NCBI RefSeq assembly: GCF_021389955.1
Contig: NZ_CP089980.1
Span: forward strand, 2,475,001 to 2,539,000
Length of the DNA: 64,000 nucleotides
Direction of reading: 5' to 3'
Source of the DNA: Fulvivirga maritima
Lineage (GTDB): Bacteria; Bacteroidota; Bacteroidia; Cytophagales; Cyclobacteriaceae
Shown: positions 17,584-26,489 of the stretch, piece after piece
How positions within the stretch are numbered: the first letter of the stretch is position 1
Layout of the letters: each line of letters starts with the position of its first letter
Made by a program: the position numbers and the translations under genes
Notes under the pieces: generated by a model
What the model was told of the DNA's origin: nothing
What the model saw: the letters and a program-made list of their open reading frames with translations, nothing else
Database searches by the model: none

Positions 17584-19844
17584 TGGTAAAACAGGTACTT
17601 TTCCTGGTTGTGTTTTCGTGGCTGAGCCTAAAGGCCGCCGCACAGGATATACCCATAGGTACCTGGCGTACTCACTTTTCTTATAACAGTATTTCTCTGG
17701 TGCTAAATACTCCCGATAGAGTTTATGCTTCTCCGGGAGAGGGCCTTTTTTATTTCGATAAATCGGATAATAGTTTTAACAGAGTCTCAAAGATTGACGG
17801 ACTGCAGGATAATAACATTTCTGCCCTGGGCTTTACAGCATATGAGCAGGCACTTTTGATCGGCTATGCCTCTGGTAATCTTGATGTAATTATAGATGGA
17901 GAGGTGTATAGTTTTGATTTAAATACAAACTCTCAAATAGTAGGCTCAAGGCGGATTAATGCATTTGTGGCTTATGAAAATGATGTTTATATAGCCACTG
18001 ATTACGGAATTTTAAAATTCGATATTGACAAGGTTGAGGTTCAGGAAGTTTACCGTGAAATGGGGGCTGAGGCTACTCAGGTAGCTGTAAGTGATGTGAT
18101 AGTTTTTGATAACCAGTTATATGTAATTACTGATCAGGGGCTACTTTCTGGCGAGATAGATGATACCATAAATTTGCTTGATTATAGAAATTGGGATAAC
18201 CATACCGAAGATTTAGACATGCCGGAAAATGGTCCGGATGTAATCAGTGTGTTGAATAACGAGCTGATCATCGGCACTAATAATGAAGGTTTATTCGCAT
18301 TTCGAAATAATGAGTGGGTTGCCTTAAATATATTAACCGAGCAGACTTTTAATAGTGTCTACAGTAGCGGAACTACATTGCTATTGTCTCTTGATGAGGC
18401 TTTGGCTACAATTAATGCCACAGGTAATGTCCAGTTTATATATGATGCTTTGATAGAACAGCCATCTATGGCGGTAAGTGATGGTAATAATATTTGGGTA
18501 GCTGATGCTCAAAATGGCCTTTTATCTAATAAAGAAGGTGGTTTTAGTGTATTTATGCCCAACGGACCAGTAAGTAATGAGGTTTATAAATTGGAAGAAT
18601 TAAGTGGTGTAATAGTCTTGTCTCCTGGAGGCTTTAATCAATCTATGGAGTCTCAAGGCATTAACTCTGGATATTCTGTGTTTGAAAATGGCACATGGTC
18701 CACTAATTCTTTGCAAGTGGCTGGTCAGTCAATATTTAATGATGTAACCGATGTAGCCTATCGCACTACCGGAGGTAATACCACTTATTATGTATCTTCA
18801 GCAGGATATGGTATGCTGATTCAGAATGAAGATGGATCGTATGATATCTATGATGAAAATACCGAGGGGTGTACCTTAGAAAATACTACTGGCGGTGAGC
18901 ATGGCACTTTGGTGCCAGCCATAGCCGCTGTTAATGAAGGTATTTGGGTACTAAATTATGGTGCAGCAAGCCCGCTGCACTTTTTTAGCTATGATAATAA
19001 TTGGACTGCCTATAGTATTCCTAATGCCATAGCCAGATATGCAGAAGATCTACTGGTAGTAGGTAATAGAATATGGCTTAGAATTAATGATGACAGAGGA
19101 GGCGGTATTGTTGTTTTTGATCCGGAAACAGGAGCAAGTAGAAGCTTAAGTTCTACTGTGGGAGAAGGAGGTATAACTAATAATATTGTGAATACAATGG
19201 TACTTGATAAAAGCGGCTATGTGTGGGTAGGTACAAATGATGGTGTTTCAGTTTTCACTAATCCTGCAGCAGTAATGGAAGGCTCAGTAGATGCCGTGGA
19301 ACCTATATGGGAAGGTATGAGGCTGCTATCCGGTGAGGTGGTGAATACTATAGCTGTAGATGGAGGCAATAGGAAATGGATAGGCACCAACCGCGGAGCA
19401 TGGCTTTTTAATGAAGATGGAGACGAACAACTTTCATTTTTTAATGTAGAAAACAGTCCTCTTTCGTCAAATGAAATTGATCACATTGCTATTGATGGCA
19501 ATACCGGAGAGGTTTTTATGGCTTCAGAAGAAGGGCTTTTGTCTTACAGAAGTACCAGTTCTGAAGCAGAAGATGCTCATGGAGAGGTGAAGGTTTTTCC
19601 GAACCCTGTTACCAGAGATTTTACTGGTATGGTAGGCATTTCAGGTTTAGCTCAAGATGCTCAGGTGAAAATAACAGATATTAGCGGAAAGCTTATTTGG
19701 CAAACCAGAGCCAATGGCGGCACCGCCTCATGGAACGTGGCTGACTACAAAGGCAACAGAGCAGAAACAGGCATTTACCTGGTTTTTAGCTCTACTGATG
19801 ATGGCGAAGATGCTTATGTGGCAAAAATAGCCGTGGTTAATTAA
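17583..19844 (+). CDS. porZ: PorZ-like type IX secretion surface protein with beta-propellers and sorting domain
   Basis: The 753-residue exported protein has a signal peptide ([21 protein letters not shown]), then two seven-bladed-type beta-propellers made of 'two-component regulator propeller' repeats such as LQDNNISALGF, NNIVNTMVLDKSGYVWVGTNDGV and NTIAVDGGNRKWIGTNRGA. The C-terminal domain (about 665-753) begins VKVFPNPVTRDF and ends TGIYLVFSS...KIAVVN, a type A T9SS sorting domain. The opening IGTWRTHFSYNS and overall size resemble Porphyromonas PorZ, part of the surface attachment complex that hands cargo proteins to anionic lipopolysaccharide. It lies between tdk and recO. The alternative is a generic propeller protein; I favour PorZ. 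Confidence 0.78.
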   Translation: MVKQVLFLVVFSWLSLKAAAQDIPIGTWRTHFSYNSISLVLNTPDRVYASPGEGLFYFDKSDNSFNRVSKIDGLQDNNISALGFTAYEQALLIGYASGNLDVIIDGEVYSFDLNTNSQIVGSRRINAFVAYENDVYIATDYGILKFDIDKVEVQEVYREMGAEATQVAVSDVIVFDNQLYVITDQGLLSGEIDDTINLLDYRNWDNHTEDLDMPENGPDVISVLNNELIIGTNNEGLFAFRNNEWVALNILTEQTFNSVYSSGTTLLLSLDEALATINATGNVQFIYDALIEQPSMAVSDGNNIWVADAQNGLLSNKEGGFSVFMPNGPVSNEVYKLEELSGVIVLSPGGFNQSMESQGINSGYSVFENGTWSTNSLQVAGQSIFNDVTDVAYRTTGGNTTYYVSSAGYGMLIQNEDGSYDIYDENTEGCTLENTTGGEHGTLVPAIAAVNEGIWVLNYGAASPLHFFSYDNNWTAYSIPNAIARYAEDLLVVGNRIWLRINDDRGGGIVVFDPETGASRSLSSTVGEGGITNNIVNTMVLDKSGYVWVGTNDGVSVFTNPAAVMEGSVDAVEPIWEGMRLLSGEVVNTIAVDGGNRKWIGTNRGAWLFNEDGDEQLSFFNVENSPLSSNEIDHIAIDGNTGEVFMASEEGLLSYRSTSSEAEDAHGEVKVFPNPVTRDFTGMVGISGLAQDAQVKITDISGKLIWQTRANGGTASWNVADYKGNRAETGIYLVFSSTDDGEDAYVAKIAVVN

Positions 19845-19874
19845 TGCAAATTTACGATAAGAGATAAGTAGGGC

Positions 19875-20537
19875 ATGTTACACAAAACAAGAGGTGTAGT
19901 TTTTAAGTACTTTAAATATCGTGATACATCTATTATAGTTAAGGTATTTACAGAAGCTTTTGGCTTACAGACCTATATTGTAAATGGCGTAAGGAGTAAA
20001 TCATCTCGCAGTAGGATTGCGCTTTACCAACCTATTACCTTATTAGATATGGTGGTGTATAAAAAAAATGCCGCTGAGATTAACCGAATTTCGGAAGTTA
20101 AATGTAATCATCCTTTCTTAACTATTTCTACCGATATCAAGAAGACGTACATAGCTATATTTCTGGCAGAAGTTTTATACAAGTGCGTGAAAGAAGAGGA
20201 AGAAGATGTGTCTGACCTTTTTAACTTCATTTTTCATTCAATAGAAATCCTCGATCATCTGGAGTCTGGGTATGAGAATTTTCATTTACAGTTTTTACTC
20301 AAGCTATCGCACTATCTGGGTTTTGGAGTAGAGTCTCCCGAAGACCATTTTCTTACTATAGATAATGAAGAGTTGAAAATCCTGACTCACCTGGTTAATA
20401 ATTCTTATGAGGAACATATTAAGATGTCTAACAACTTGAGGAGAAATCTTCTGGATCATATTGTCAGGTTCTATAAGGTTCATATTGAGTCTCTTAAGGA
20501 GATAAATTCATTAAATATATTGAAGGAGGTTATTTAA
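19875..20537 (+). CDS. recO: DNA repair protein RecO
   Basis: The 220-residue protein matches RecO, which with RecR loads RecA on SSB-coated single-stranded DNA. It starts LHKTRGVVFKYFKYRDTSIIVKVFTEAFGLQTYIVNGVRS, the N-terminal OB fold, and continues with a helical domain (FHSIEILDHLESGYENFHLQFLLKLSHYLGF). The zinc cysteines of some RecO proteins are not present, as is usual in Bacteroidota. It lies 30 bases after the porZ-like gene and appears co-transcribed. Confidence 0.93.
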   Translation: MLHKTRGVVFKYFKYRDTSIIVKVFTEAFGLQTYIVNGVRSKSSRSRIALYQPITLLDMVVYKKNAAEINRISEVKCNHPFLTISTDIKKTYIAIFLAEVLYKCVKEEEEDVSDLFNFIFHSIEILDHLESGYENFHLQFLLKLSHYLGFGVESPEDHFLTIDNEELKILTHLVNNSYEEHIKMSNNLRRNLLDHIVRFYKVHIESLKEINSLNILKEVI

Positions 20538-20542
20538 GTTAT

Positions 20543-20550
20543 TACATTTG
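20543..20550 (+). promoter_or_regulatory. Candidate -7 element for the secreted 209-residue protein
   Basis: TACATTTG is an exact TAnnTTTG match 28 bases before the ATG at 20578. Twenty bases upstream lies ATTG, three of four matches to the -33 TTTG. Confidence 0.45.
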
Positions 20551-20577
20551 AATATTATTAATTAACCAATTTTAAAT

Positions 20578-21207
20578 ATGAAAAAATCATACTTTCTTCT
20601 AGCGCTAACATTCATTTGTTTGGTGGCGAAAGCTCAGGATAAGCAGGAGAAACTTTTTACTTCTGAAAGAGTAGTTTGGTGTGGGTTAGATTATTCTAAC
20701 GTAAAATGCATAGGTAGTGAGGGGTTTACCGATCCTGAAGACATTACTCGCAGATTTTTTGATAGCTGGAACAAGTTGATGAAAGATGAAGCCAGTAAGT
20801 ATAATTTTAGAGAAGAGTATGAATTTCAAGGCTTAACTTATGACTTAAGTGTAGTAGACGAGAGAAATCAAATGCCAAATGCTGATGAGTTAGTAATTGA
20901 GAGTGATTATAAATTGCCTGAAGGGAAGCTGGAAGAGATCGTAGCTAGTTATGATCTGGAGAAAGTTGATGAAGGCCTTGGTTTAGTGTACGTAATGGAA
21001 ACCTTGAATAAAAATGAAAAACGGGCCTCTATATATGTAACGTTTTTTGATATAGCCTCTAAGGAAATTATTTGGAGTAAGAAATATTATGGTGCAGCTG
21101 GAGGATTTGGATTGAGGAACTATTGGGCCAGGCCAATACTAGAAGTAATGAAAGATAGCGCAAAAGAAATAACCAAGGAAAGGAAGAAATTCATAAAAGG
21201 CAAGTGA
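20578..21207 (+). CDS. Hypothetical exported protein
   Basis: The 209-residue protein has a clear signal peptide (MKKSYFLLALTFICLVAKA-QDK). There is no lipobox, so it is probably periplasmic. The mature part shows SERVVWCGLDYSNVKCIG near its start with two cysteines that could pair, FTDPEDITRRFFDSWNKL, and a C-terminal half with IYVTFFDIASKEIIWSKKYYG and GGFGLRNYWARPI. The pattern 'V.F.D......W' suggests a small alpha/beta fold, seen in several Bacteroidota exported proteins of unknown role. It has its own candidate promoter after recO and no functional neighbour. I cannot assign a function. Confidence 0.75.
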   Translation: MKKSYFLLALTFICLVAKAQDKQEKLFTSERVVWCGLDYSNVKCIGSEGFTDPEDITRRFFDSWNKLMKDEASKYNFREEYEFQGLTYDLSVVDERNQMPNADELVIESDYKLPEGKLEEIVASYDLEKVDEGLGLVYVMETLNKNEKRASIYVTFFDIASKEIIWSKKYYGAAGGFGLRNYWARPILEVMKDSAKEITKERKKFIKGK

Positions 21208-21240
21208 TAATACCTGCCAGTAATTCTAAGCGCTCAACAA

Positions 21241-21277
21241 AAAAAGATATAAAAAGGGTAAGCTCTAAGGCTTACCC
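21241..21277 (-). terminator. Terminator of the halogenase-like gene
   Basis: On the minus strand GGGTAAGC (21277-21270) and GCTTACCC (21263-21256) form an 8-bp stem with a 6-base loop, followed by a T-rich tail (TTTTTATATCTTTTT). The stem overlaps the stop codon at 21274-21272. Confidence 0.85.
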
Positions 21278-22507
21278 TACAAGTTGTGCTAAGTTAACGA
21301 GTAATCGTTCTGGCTTAGTTACGAAAGGGTTTTCTTTGTCCCACACATAACCTGCCAGCACAGAACATATCTGTGACTTAATTTTTTCATTAGGATTTTT
21401 ACTAAAGAATATTTTTTGTAAATCTCCTCTATACCACGCTTCTATAAAAGCTTTGAATACTTTGGTGCCGTCTTTAAGATGCTGAGAATAGCTTTTGTCC
21501 CAGTCTACCACATTTCCATCTAGCTCTTCAGCTACCAGTTCAGCTGCTTTTGCGCCTGACTCAGTGGCCAACGTTACGCCCGAAGAGAATACAGGATCAA
21601 GAAAGCCAGAAGCATTTCCGGTAAGCACATAGCCTTTACCATGGAGCTGCGTCACATCAGAAGAATAACCAGTTATTTTACGAGGCTCAAAGATAAATTC
21701 ACTATCAGTAAATCTTTCTCTTAATGCTTTATCATTAGCTATCCACTGCCGCATTTGCTCTTCCATAGTACCTGTGGTTTTATTCATTTCCTCGGTATCT
21801 CCTACCATACCAATAGATGAGGTGCCGTCAGAAAATGGAATAATCCAACCCCAAACATTATCACTATGCACTATGATAATAATGCGCATTCGCTCTGGGC
21901 TATCAGATACCTGCTTAGGTTTTACATGACAAAAGATAGACGTACGAGAAGGTAGATCAGAAGGACGCTCTAAATCCAGTAATCTGGGTAGTACCTTGCC
22001 ATAACCACTGGCATCAACTATGTGGCGGGCTTTAATATGGTATTCAGAATCTTTGTTTTTTACGGTGGTAGTAGAAGAACCATCATCTTCAAACTCCACT
22101 GCAGTAACTTCAGTTTCATAATCTAAGGCAATGCCTCTCTTTACTACTTCGTCAGCCAGCACTTTGTCAAAATCAGCTCTTTGTACCTGCCATGTCCAGC
22201 CCCAACCTTTTGTAAACTGGTTGGCAAATTCGAAATCACAATTTTCAACTTCACTAACAAACTTAGCTCCGAATTTTTTCTGGAAATGGTTAGCCTCAAT
22301 GGCTTCAATCAGATTGGCCTTCTTAAAATTCTCCATACAACGAGGAAGAAGGCTTTCGCCGATCACAAAGCGTGGGAATTTTTGCTTTTCTACAATATGA
22401 ACCTTATAGCCTTTTTCATGAAGAATAGAGGCTGCGACAGTTCCTGAGGGTCCGGCTCCTATAATCAGGACGTCTACTGTTTTTGTATTGGTTTCAAAAT
22501 CAGACAT
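21272..22507 (-). CDS. Flavin-dependent halogenase-family oxidoreductase of the pigment cluster
   Basis: The 411-residue FAD protein has the dinucleotide motif GAGPSGTVAA (about 17-26), GESLLPR, and a Lys in the QKKFGAKF segment that aligns with the catalytic Lys region of halogenases. It also has WGWIIP, an exact match to the WxWxIP motif typical of flavin-dependent halogenases and shared by few monooxygenases. It could chlorinate the aromatic head of the pigment (chlorinated flexirubins are known) or hydroxylate/oxidise it. It is transcribed away from the main cluster across a 140-base shared control region, so co-regulation is likely. Geranylgeranyl-reductase-like activity is the main alternative, as the N-terminal fold is shared. 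Confidence 0.8.
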   Translation of the reverse strand: MSDFETNTKTVDVLIIGAGPSGTVAASILHEKGYKVHIVEKQKFPRFVIGESLLPRCMENFKKANLIEAIEANHFQKKFGAKFVSEVENCDFEFANQFTKGWGWTWQVQRADFDKVLADEVVKRGIALDYETEVTAVEFEDDGSSTTTVKNKDSEYHIKARHIVDASGYGKVLPRLLDLERPSDLPSRTSIFCHVKPKQVSDSPERMRIIIIVHSDNVWGWIIPFSDGTSSIGMVGDTEEMNKTTGTMEEQMRQWIANDKALRERFTDSEFIFEPRKITGYSSDVTQLHGKGYVLTGNASGFLDPVFSSGVTLATESGAKAAELVAEELDGNVVDWDKSYSQHLKDGTKVFKAFIEAWYRGDLQKIFFSKNPNEKIKSQICSVLAGYVWDKENPFVTKPERLLVNLAQLVG

Positions 22508-22647
22508 ATAATTAAAAAAATGCTATTAGCTTTTACCTAAAAATTGACAATTTATGACATTGTTTGGTAATTGCTTAATAATTTGTTTTGTAATTTACCG
22601 GCTAGTTAAGATATTAATTTCATTTTTTAATAAAACGTTTCATATTA
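22508..22647. promoter_or_regulatory. Divergent promoter region of the pigment cluster
   Basis: These 140 A+T-rich bases lie between the start of the halogenase-like gene (minus) and of the ammonia-lyase gene (plus), so both transcripts must begin here or very near. Partial promoter matches exist, such as TGTTTGG and TAATTTAC, but no full TTTG-N19-TAnnTTTG pair, which may point to activator-dependent or alternative sigma control. Confidence 0.45.
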
Positions 22648-24186
22648 ATGGTTAAAATAGAAGTCGGCTCATTGTCACTAGCTGATATTGAGAAGGTTGT
22701 GTTTGAAGATGAATCTGTAAAACTATCTGATGATACAGCTAAAGTAATTGAACAAAGCCATAATTTTTTAAGCGAATTTTCTAAGAATAAGGTCATTTAT
22801 GGAATCAATACTGGTTTCGGACCAATGGCTCAGTATAAAATAAATGAGGCTGACCAGAAAGACCTTCAGTTTAATCTTATTAGGAGTCATTCTTCAGGTC
22901 AGGGAGAATTAATTGACCCTATGGCTGTACGAGCTTCTATGCTAGCCAGGTTAAATACCCTTTCATTAGGCTATTCTGGTGTGCATGAGTCATCAGTTAA
23001 TATTCTTGTAAACCTTATTAATCATAATATAACCCCTGTTATTTTTAAACATGGAGGTGTAGGTGCTAGTGGAGATTTAGTGCAGCTGGCTCACTTGGCA
23101 TTGGTTATGATTGGCGAAGGAGAAGTGGTTTATGAAGGCCAAAGACAGCCAACCAAAGGCGTATTTGAGGAGCTGGGTATTGAGCCTATGCAAATAAAAC
23201 TCAGAGAAGGGCTGGCAGTAATGAACGGAACCAGCGTGATGACGGGTATCGGTATAGTAAATGCTGTGAATGCTCAGACAGCTATTGGTTGGTCCATAGC
23301 TATTACTGCAATGATCTGTGAAATGGTTGATTCTTATGATGATTATTTCTCCCCTCAACTAAATGGAGCTAAAAAGCACCAGGGGCAGCAGCACGTGGCA
23401 GGCCTTATGAGAGGTATTATGGAGGATAGCAAATACATCCGTAAGAGAGAAAAGCAGCTATATGAAACTCTGGTAGAAGAAGAGGTGATCTCCAATAAAG
23501 TGCAGGAGTATTATTCTCTGCGCTGCGCACCTCAAATCTTAGGAGCTATTTATGAAACTATAAAAGAAGCACAAAAACTTCTGGTAGAAGAAATCAATTC
23601 GGCTAATGATAACCCTATAGTGGATGTTGAAAACCAAAATGTGTATCATGGCGGTAACTTCCATGGAGATTATGTGGCCTTTGAAATGGATAAGTTGAAA
23701 ATAGCGGTAACCAAGCTATCTATGCTGGCAGAGCGACAGCTAAACTTCTTGATGAATCCGCACCTAAATGGCATACTACCTCCTTTTGCCAATCTGGGTA
23801 AATTAGGTTTTAACTTTGGTATGCAAGGGGTGCAGTTTACGGCTACTTCTACCACAGCAGAAAATCAGATGCTTTCAAACCCTATGTACATCCATAGTAT
23901 TCCTAATAATAACGATAATCAGGACATTGTGAGTATGGGTACTAACGCAGCTAGCTGTGCAGAAAGAGTAATAGAAAATACTTTTGAGGTGCTGGCTATA
24001 GAAGTGATATCTGTAGTGCAAGCTTTAGATCACTTGCAAAAGGTAGATGGCCTTTCTTCTCAGAGTAAAAAGATCTATGAGCAGGTGAGAGAAATTGTGC
24101 CTGTGTTTAGTGATGATTATCCTTTGTATGGTAAAATAAAGGAGGTCAAAGAGTTTATGATGAAAAATTCTTTATTGAAGGTATAG
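22648..24186 (+). CDS. Aromatic amino acid ammonia-lyase, probably tyrosine ammonia-lyase
   Basis: The 512-residue member of the HAL/PAL/TAL family forms its MIO cofactor from Ala140-Ser141-Gly142 in GGVGASGDL. Other family marks are YGINTGFGP, INGTS-equivalent MNGTSVMTG, QEYYSLRC, ANDNPIVD, and FTATSTTAENQMLSNP. The sequence closely resembles what I recall of the Flavobacterium johnsoniae tyrosine ammonia-lyase, including the selectivity-loop stretch NLIRSHSSG. It would make p-coumarate from tyrosine, the starter of aryl polyenes and flexirubins. No hut genes are present, arguing against histidine degradation. It is the first gene of the plus-strand pigment run. Confidence 0.9.
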   Translation: MVKIEVGSLSLADIEKVVFEDESVKLSDDTAKVIEQSHNFLSEFSKNKVIYGINTGFGPMAQYKINEADQKDLQFNLIRSHSSGQGELIDPMAVRASMLARLNTLSLGYSGVHESSVNILVNLINHNITPVIFKHGGVGASGDLVQLAHLALVMIGEGEVVYEGQRQPTKGVFEELGIEPMQIKLREGLAVMNGTSVMTGIGIVNAVNAQTAIGWSIAITAMICEMVDSYDDYFSPQLNGAKKHQGQQHVAGLMRGIMEDSKYIRKREKQLYETLVEEEVISNKVQEYYSLRCAPQILGAIYETIKEAQKLLVEEINSANDNPIVDVENQNVYHGGNFHGDYVAFEMDKLKIAVTKLSMLAERQLNFLMNPHLNGILPPFANLGKLGFNFGMQGVQFTATSTTAENQMLSNPMYIHSIPNNNDNQDIVSMGTNAASCAERVIENTFEVLAIEVISVVQALDHLQKVDGLSSQSKKIYEQVREIVPVFSDDYPLYGKIKEVKEFMMKNSLLKV

Positions 24187-24264
24187 GCATTTATTGGAAG
24201 TGAAATATTATATGAATAAATTGCAAATCCTTTTTTTTGAAGCAAAAAACGAACAATCAGGGGT

Positions 24265-24990
24265 ATGAGTTATGCATTAGTTACGGGAGGATCCAGAGGG
24301 ATTGGAAGAGCCATTTGTGTGCAGTTAGCCAAACAAGGATATGATATTATAATTAACTATTCATCTAATAAACAAGCGGCGGAAGAAACCCAGACAGCAG
24401 TAGAGCAGGAAGGTAAAAAAGCGTCATTGCTTCCTTTTAATGTGGCTGATAGAGCAGCCTGCAGGGCGGCAGTAGAGCAGTGGTATGCTGATAATGCTGA
24501 TGAAAAAATAGAGGTATTAGTAAATAATGCCGGTATCCGTAAAGATAATCTCATGGTTTGGATGAAGGATGAGGAGTGGGATGACGTGATGGATATTAGC
24601 CTTGGAGGTTTTTATAATGTTACCAAAAGCGTTTTGCCGGAATTGATAAAGGCAAAAAAAGGAAAGATTGTAAATATAGTATCCTTATCAGGATTGAAAG
24701 GCTTGCCAGGGCAAACCAATTACTCAGCGGCTAAAGCTGCAGTAATAGGAGCTACTAAAGCACTTGCCCAAGAGGTAGCCAGAAGAAATATTTCTGTAAA
24801 TGCGGTGGCCCCCGGCTTTATCAGAACAGAAATGACTCAAGATATTGATGAGAAAGATGTGAAAGGCCTGATCCCTATGAGAAGGTTTGGAACAGCAGAA
24901 GAAGTGGCCAGTGTGGTTGGATTTTTAGCTTCAGATGCTTCTTCTTATATTACGGGAGAGACAATATCAATTAATGGAGGCCTATATTAG
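24265..24990 (+). CDS. 3-oxoacyl-ACP reductase (FabG-like) of polyene synthesis
   Basis: The 241-residue short-chain dehydrogenase/reductase has the NADPH motif TGGSRGIG (7-14), NNAG, and the catalytic Ser...Tyr-x-x-x-Lys with NYSAAKAA. It would reduce the beta-keto group at each round of chain growth. Length and motifs are those of FabG; the placement between the ammonia-lyase and a ketosynthase gene marks it as the cluster's dedicated reductase, not the housekeeping one. The gap from the ammonia-lyase gene is 78 bases; the next gene follows after 14. Confidence 0.9.
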   Translation: MSYALVTGGSRGIGRAICVQLAKQGYDIIINYSSNKQAAEETQTAVEQEGKKASLLPFNVADRAACRAAVEQWYADNADEKIEVLVNNAGIRKDNLMVWMKDEEWDDVMDISLGGFYNVTKSVLPELIKAKKGKIVNIVSLSGLKGLPGQTNYSAAKAAVIGATKALAQEVARRNISVNAVAPGFIRTEMTQDIDEKDVKGLIPMRRFGTAEEVASVVGFLASDASSYITGETISINGGLY

Positions 24991-25004
24991 TAAGTTGGAG
25001 TTAA

Positions 25005-26225
25005 ATGAAAAGAGTTGTTATCACTGGTATTGGTATTTACTCGTGTATAGGTAAAAATCTTGAAGAAGTAAAAGATTCGCTATACCAAGGTAAATCAGGT
25101 ATTGGAATAGATCCGCAAAGGAAAGAAATGGGATTTAGATCCGGGCTTACTGGTATTTTAGACAAGCCGGATTTAAAAGGTAGCCTGACCAGGAGGCAGA
25201 GAATAGGGCTTGCTGATCAGGGAGAATATGCCTATGTCTCTACTATCGAGGCCATGAAACAGGCCGGTATGGATGAAGATTTTCTGGCCTCTGGTGATGT
25301 TGGTATAATCTTCGGTAATGACAGTTCGGCAAAACCATGTATTGAGGCGGTAGACACACTCAGACTGAAAAATGACACAGCACTAATAGGTAGTGGCTCT
25401 ATTTTCCAGTCTATGAATAGTACGGTTACCATGAACCTTTCTACCATTTTTAAGCTCAAAGGCATTAACCTTACCGTAAGTGCGGCTTGTGCCAGCGGCT
25501 CTCATTCTATTGGCTTAGGCTATATGATGATTAAAAGTGGTCTTCAGGAAAGAATTATCTGCGGAGGAGCTCAGGAAGTAAACTATCAGTCTATGGGTAG
25601 TTTTGATGGTCTGGGTACATTCTCAGTTATGGAAAAAGACCCTCATACGGCTTCTAAGCCCTTTGATAAAAATAGAGATGGACTGGTGCCTAGTGGAGGT
25701 GCCGCTACAGTAATTATAGAGAGCCTGGAGTCTGCTCAGGCACGTGGCGCTAGGATTTATGGCGAAATTTTAGGTTATGGTTTTTCTTCTAACGGAGATC
25801 ATATCTCTCACCCTAATGTGGAAGGACCTACCAAATCATTAGAAATGGCGATAAAGCAAGCTAATGTTAAACCTTCTGACATTGAGTACATCAACGCGCA
25901 TGCTACCTCTACTCTGGCAGGAGATTTAAACGAAGGCCGTGCCATACTCAATGTATTTGGTGAAAAGCAGCCTTGGTTAAGCTCTACCAAATCTATGACT
26001 GGTCATGAAATGTGGATGGCTGGCGCTAGCGAAGTGGTTTATTCTCTATTAATGATGCATAATTCATTCATCGCTCCGAATATTAATCTCAAAGACCCTG
26101 AAGATGAACTTAAATCTTTGAACTTTGTGTTTGATACGGTAGATAAAGACTTTAACATATTTTTATCCAACTCATTTGGGTTTGGAGGAACAAATTCTAG
26201 CTTAATCATTAAAAAATTTGATTAA
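25005..26225 (+). CDS. Beta-ketoacyl-ACP synthase (FabF-like), catalytically intact
   Basis: The 406-residue ketosynthase carries the complete triad: Cys162 (SAACASGSH), His299 (NAHATST) and His334 (TGHEMWMAGA). The second His loop reads GHEMWMAGASE rather than the common GHTLGAAGA, which suggests a specialised chain or partner. The opening VVITGIGIYSCIG and the C-terminal NSFGFGGTNSSLII are standard. It should add malonyl-derived units to the growing polyene on the carrier protein encoded next (26241). Confidence 0.92.
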   Translation: MKRVVITGIGIYSCIGKNLEEVKDSLYQGKSGIGIDPQRKEMGFRSGLTGILDKPDLKGSLTRRQRIGLADQGEYAYVSTIEAMKQAGMDEDFLASGDVGIIFGNDSSAKPCIEAVDTLRLKNDTALIGSGSIFQSMNSTVTMNLSTIFKLKGINLTVSAACASGSHSIGLGYMMIKSGLQERIICGGAQEVNYQSMGSFDGLGTFSVMEKDPHTASKPFDKNRDGLVPSGGAATVIIESLESAQARGARIYGEILGYGFSSNGDHISHPNVEGPTKSLEMAIKQANVKPSDIEYINAHATSTLAGDLNEGRAILNVFGEKQPWLSSTKSMTGHEMWMAGASEVVYSLLMMHNSFIAPNINLKDPEDELKSLNFVFDTVDKDFNIFLSNSFGFGGTNSSLIIKKFD

Positions 26226-26240
26226 TATTTTTACGACGAG

Positions 26241-26489
26241 ATGAACAAGGAAGAAATCATAGAAAGAATAAACGGATTCTTAGTAGAAGAATTTGAGGTG
26301 GAACCTGAGGTGATAGAGCCTGAGGCCAACTTAAAAGAAACCTTAGATCTGGATAGTTTGGATTATGTAGACCTGGTGGTAGAGATTGAAAGTAATTTTG
26401 GCTTCAAGGTTAATCCTGAAGATTTTGGTGGCATCACCACCTTTCAGGATTTTTATGACTATGTAATTCAGAAAGCCGAAGCAGTGTAA
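26241..26489 (+). CDS. Acyl carrier protein 1 of the pigment cluster
   Basis: This 82-residue acidic four-helix carrier has the phosphopantetheine site DSLDYVD (LDLDSLDY, Ser near residue 39). It would hold intermediates during polyene growth. It differs clearly from the second carrier of the cluster (30035), so each may serve a different step, for example chain extension versus starter loading. The gene overlaps the acyltransferase gene by one base. Confidence 0.93.
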   Translation: MNKEEIIERINGFLVEEFEVEPEVIEPEANLKETLDLDSLDYVDLVVEIESNFGFKVNPEDFGGITTFQDFYDYVIQKAEAV

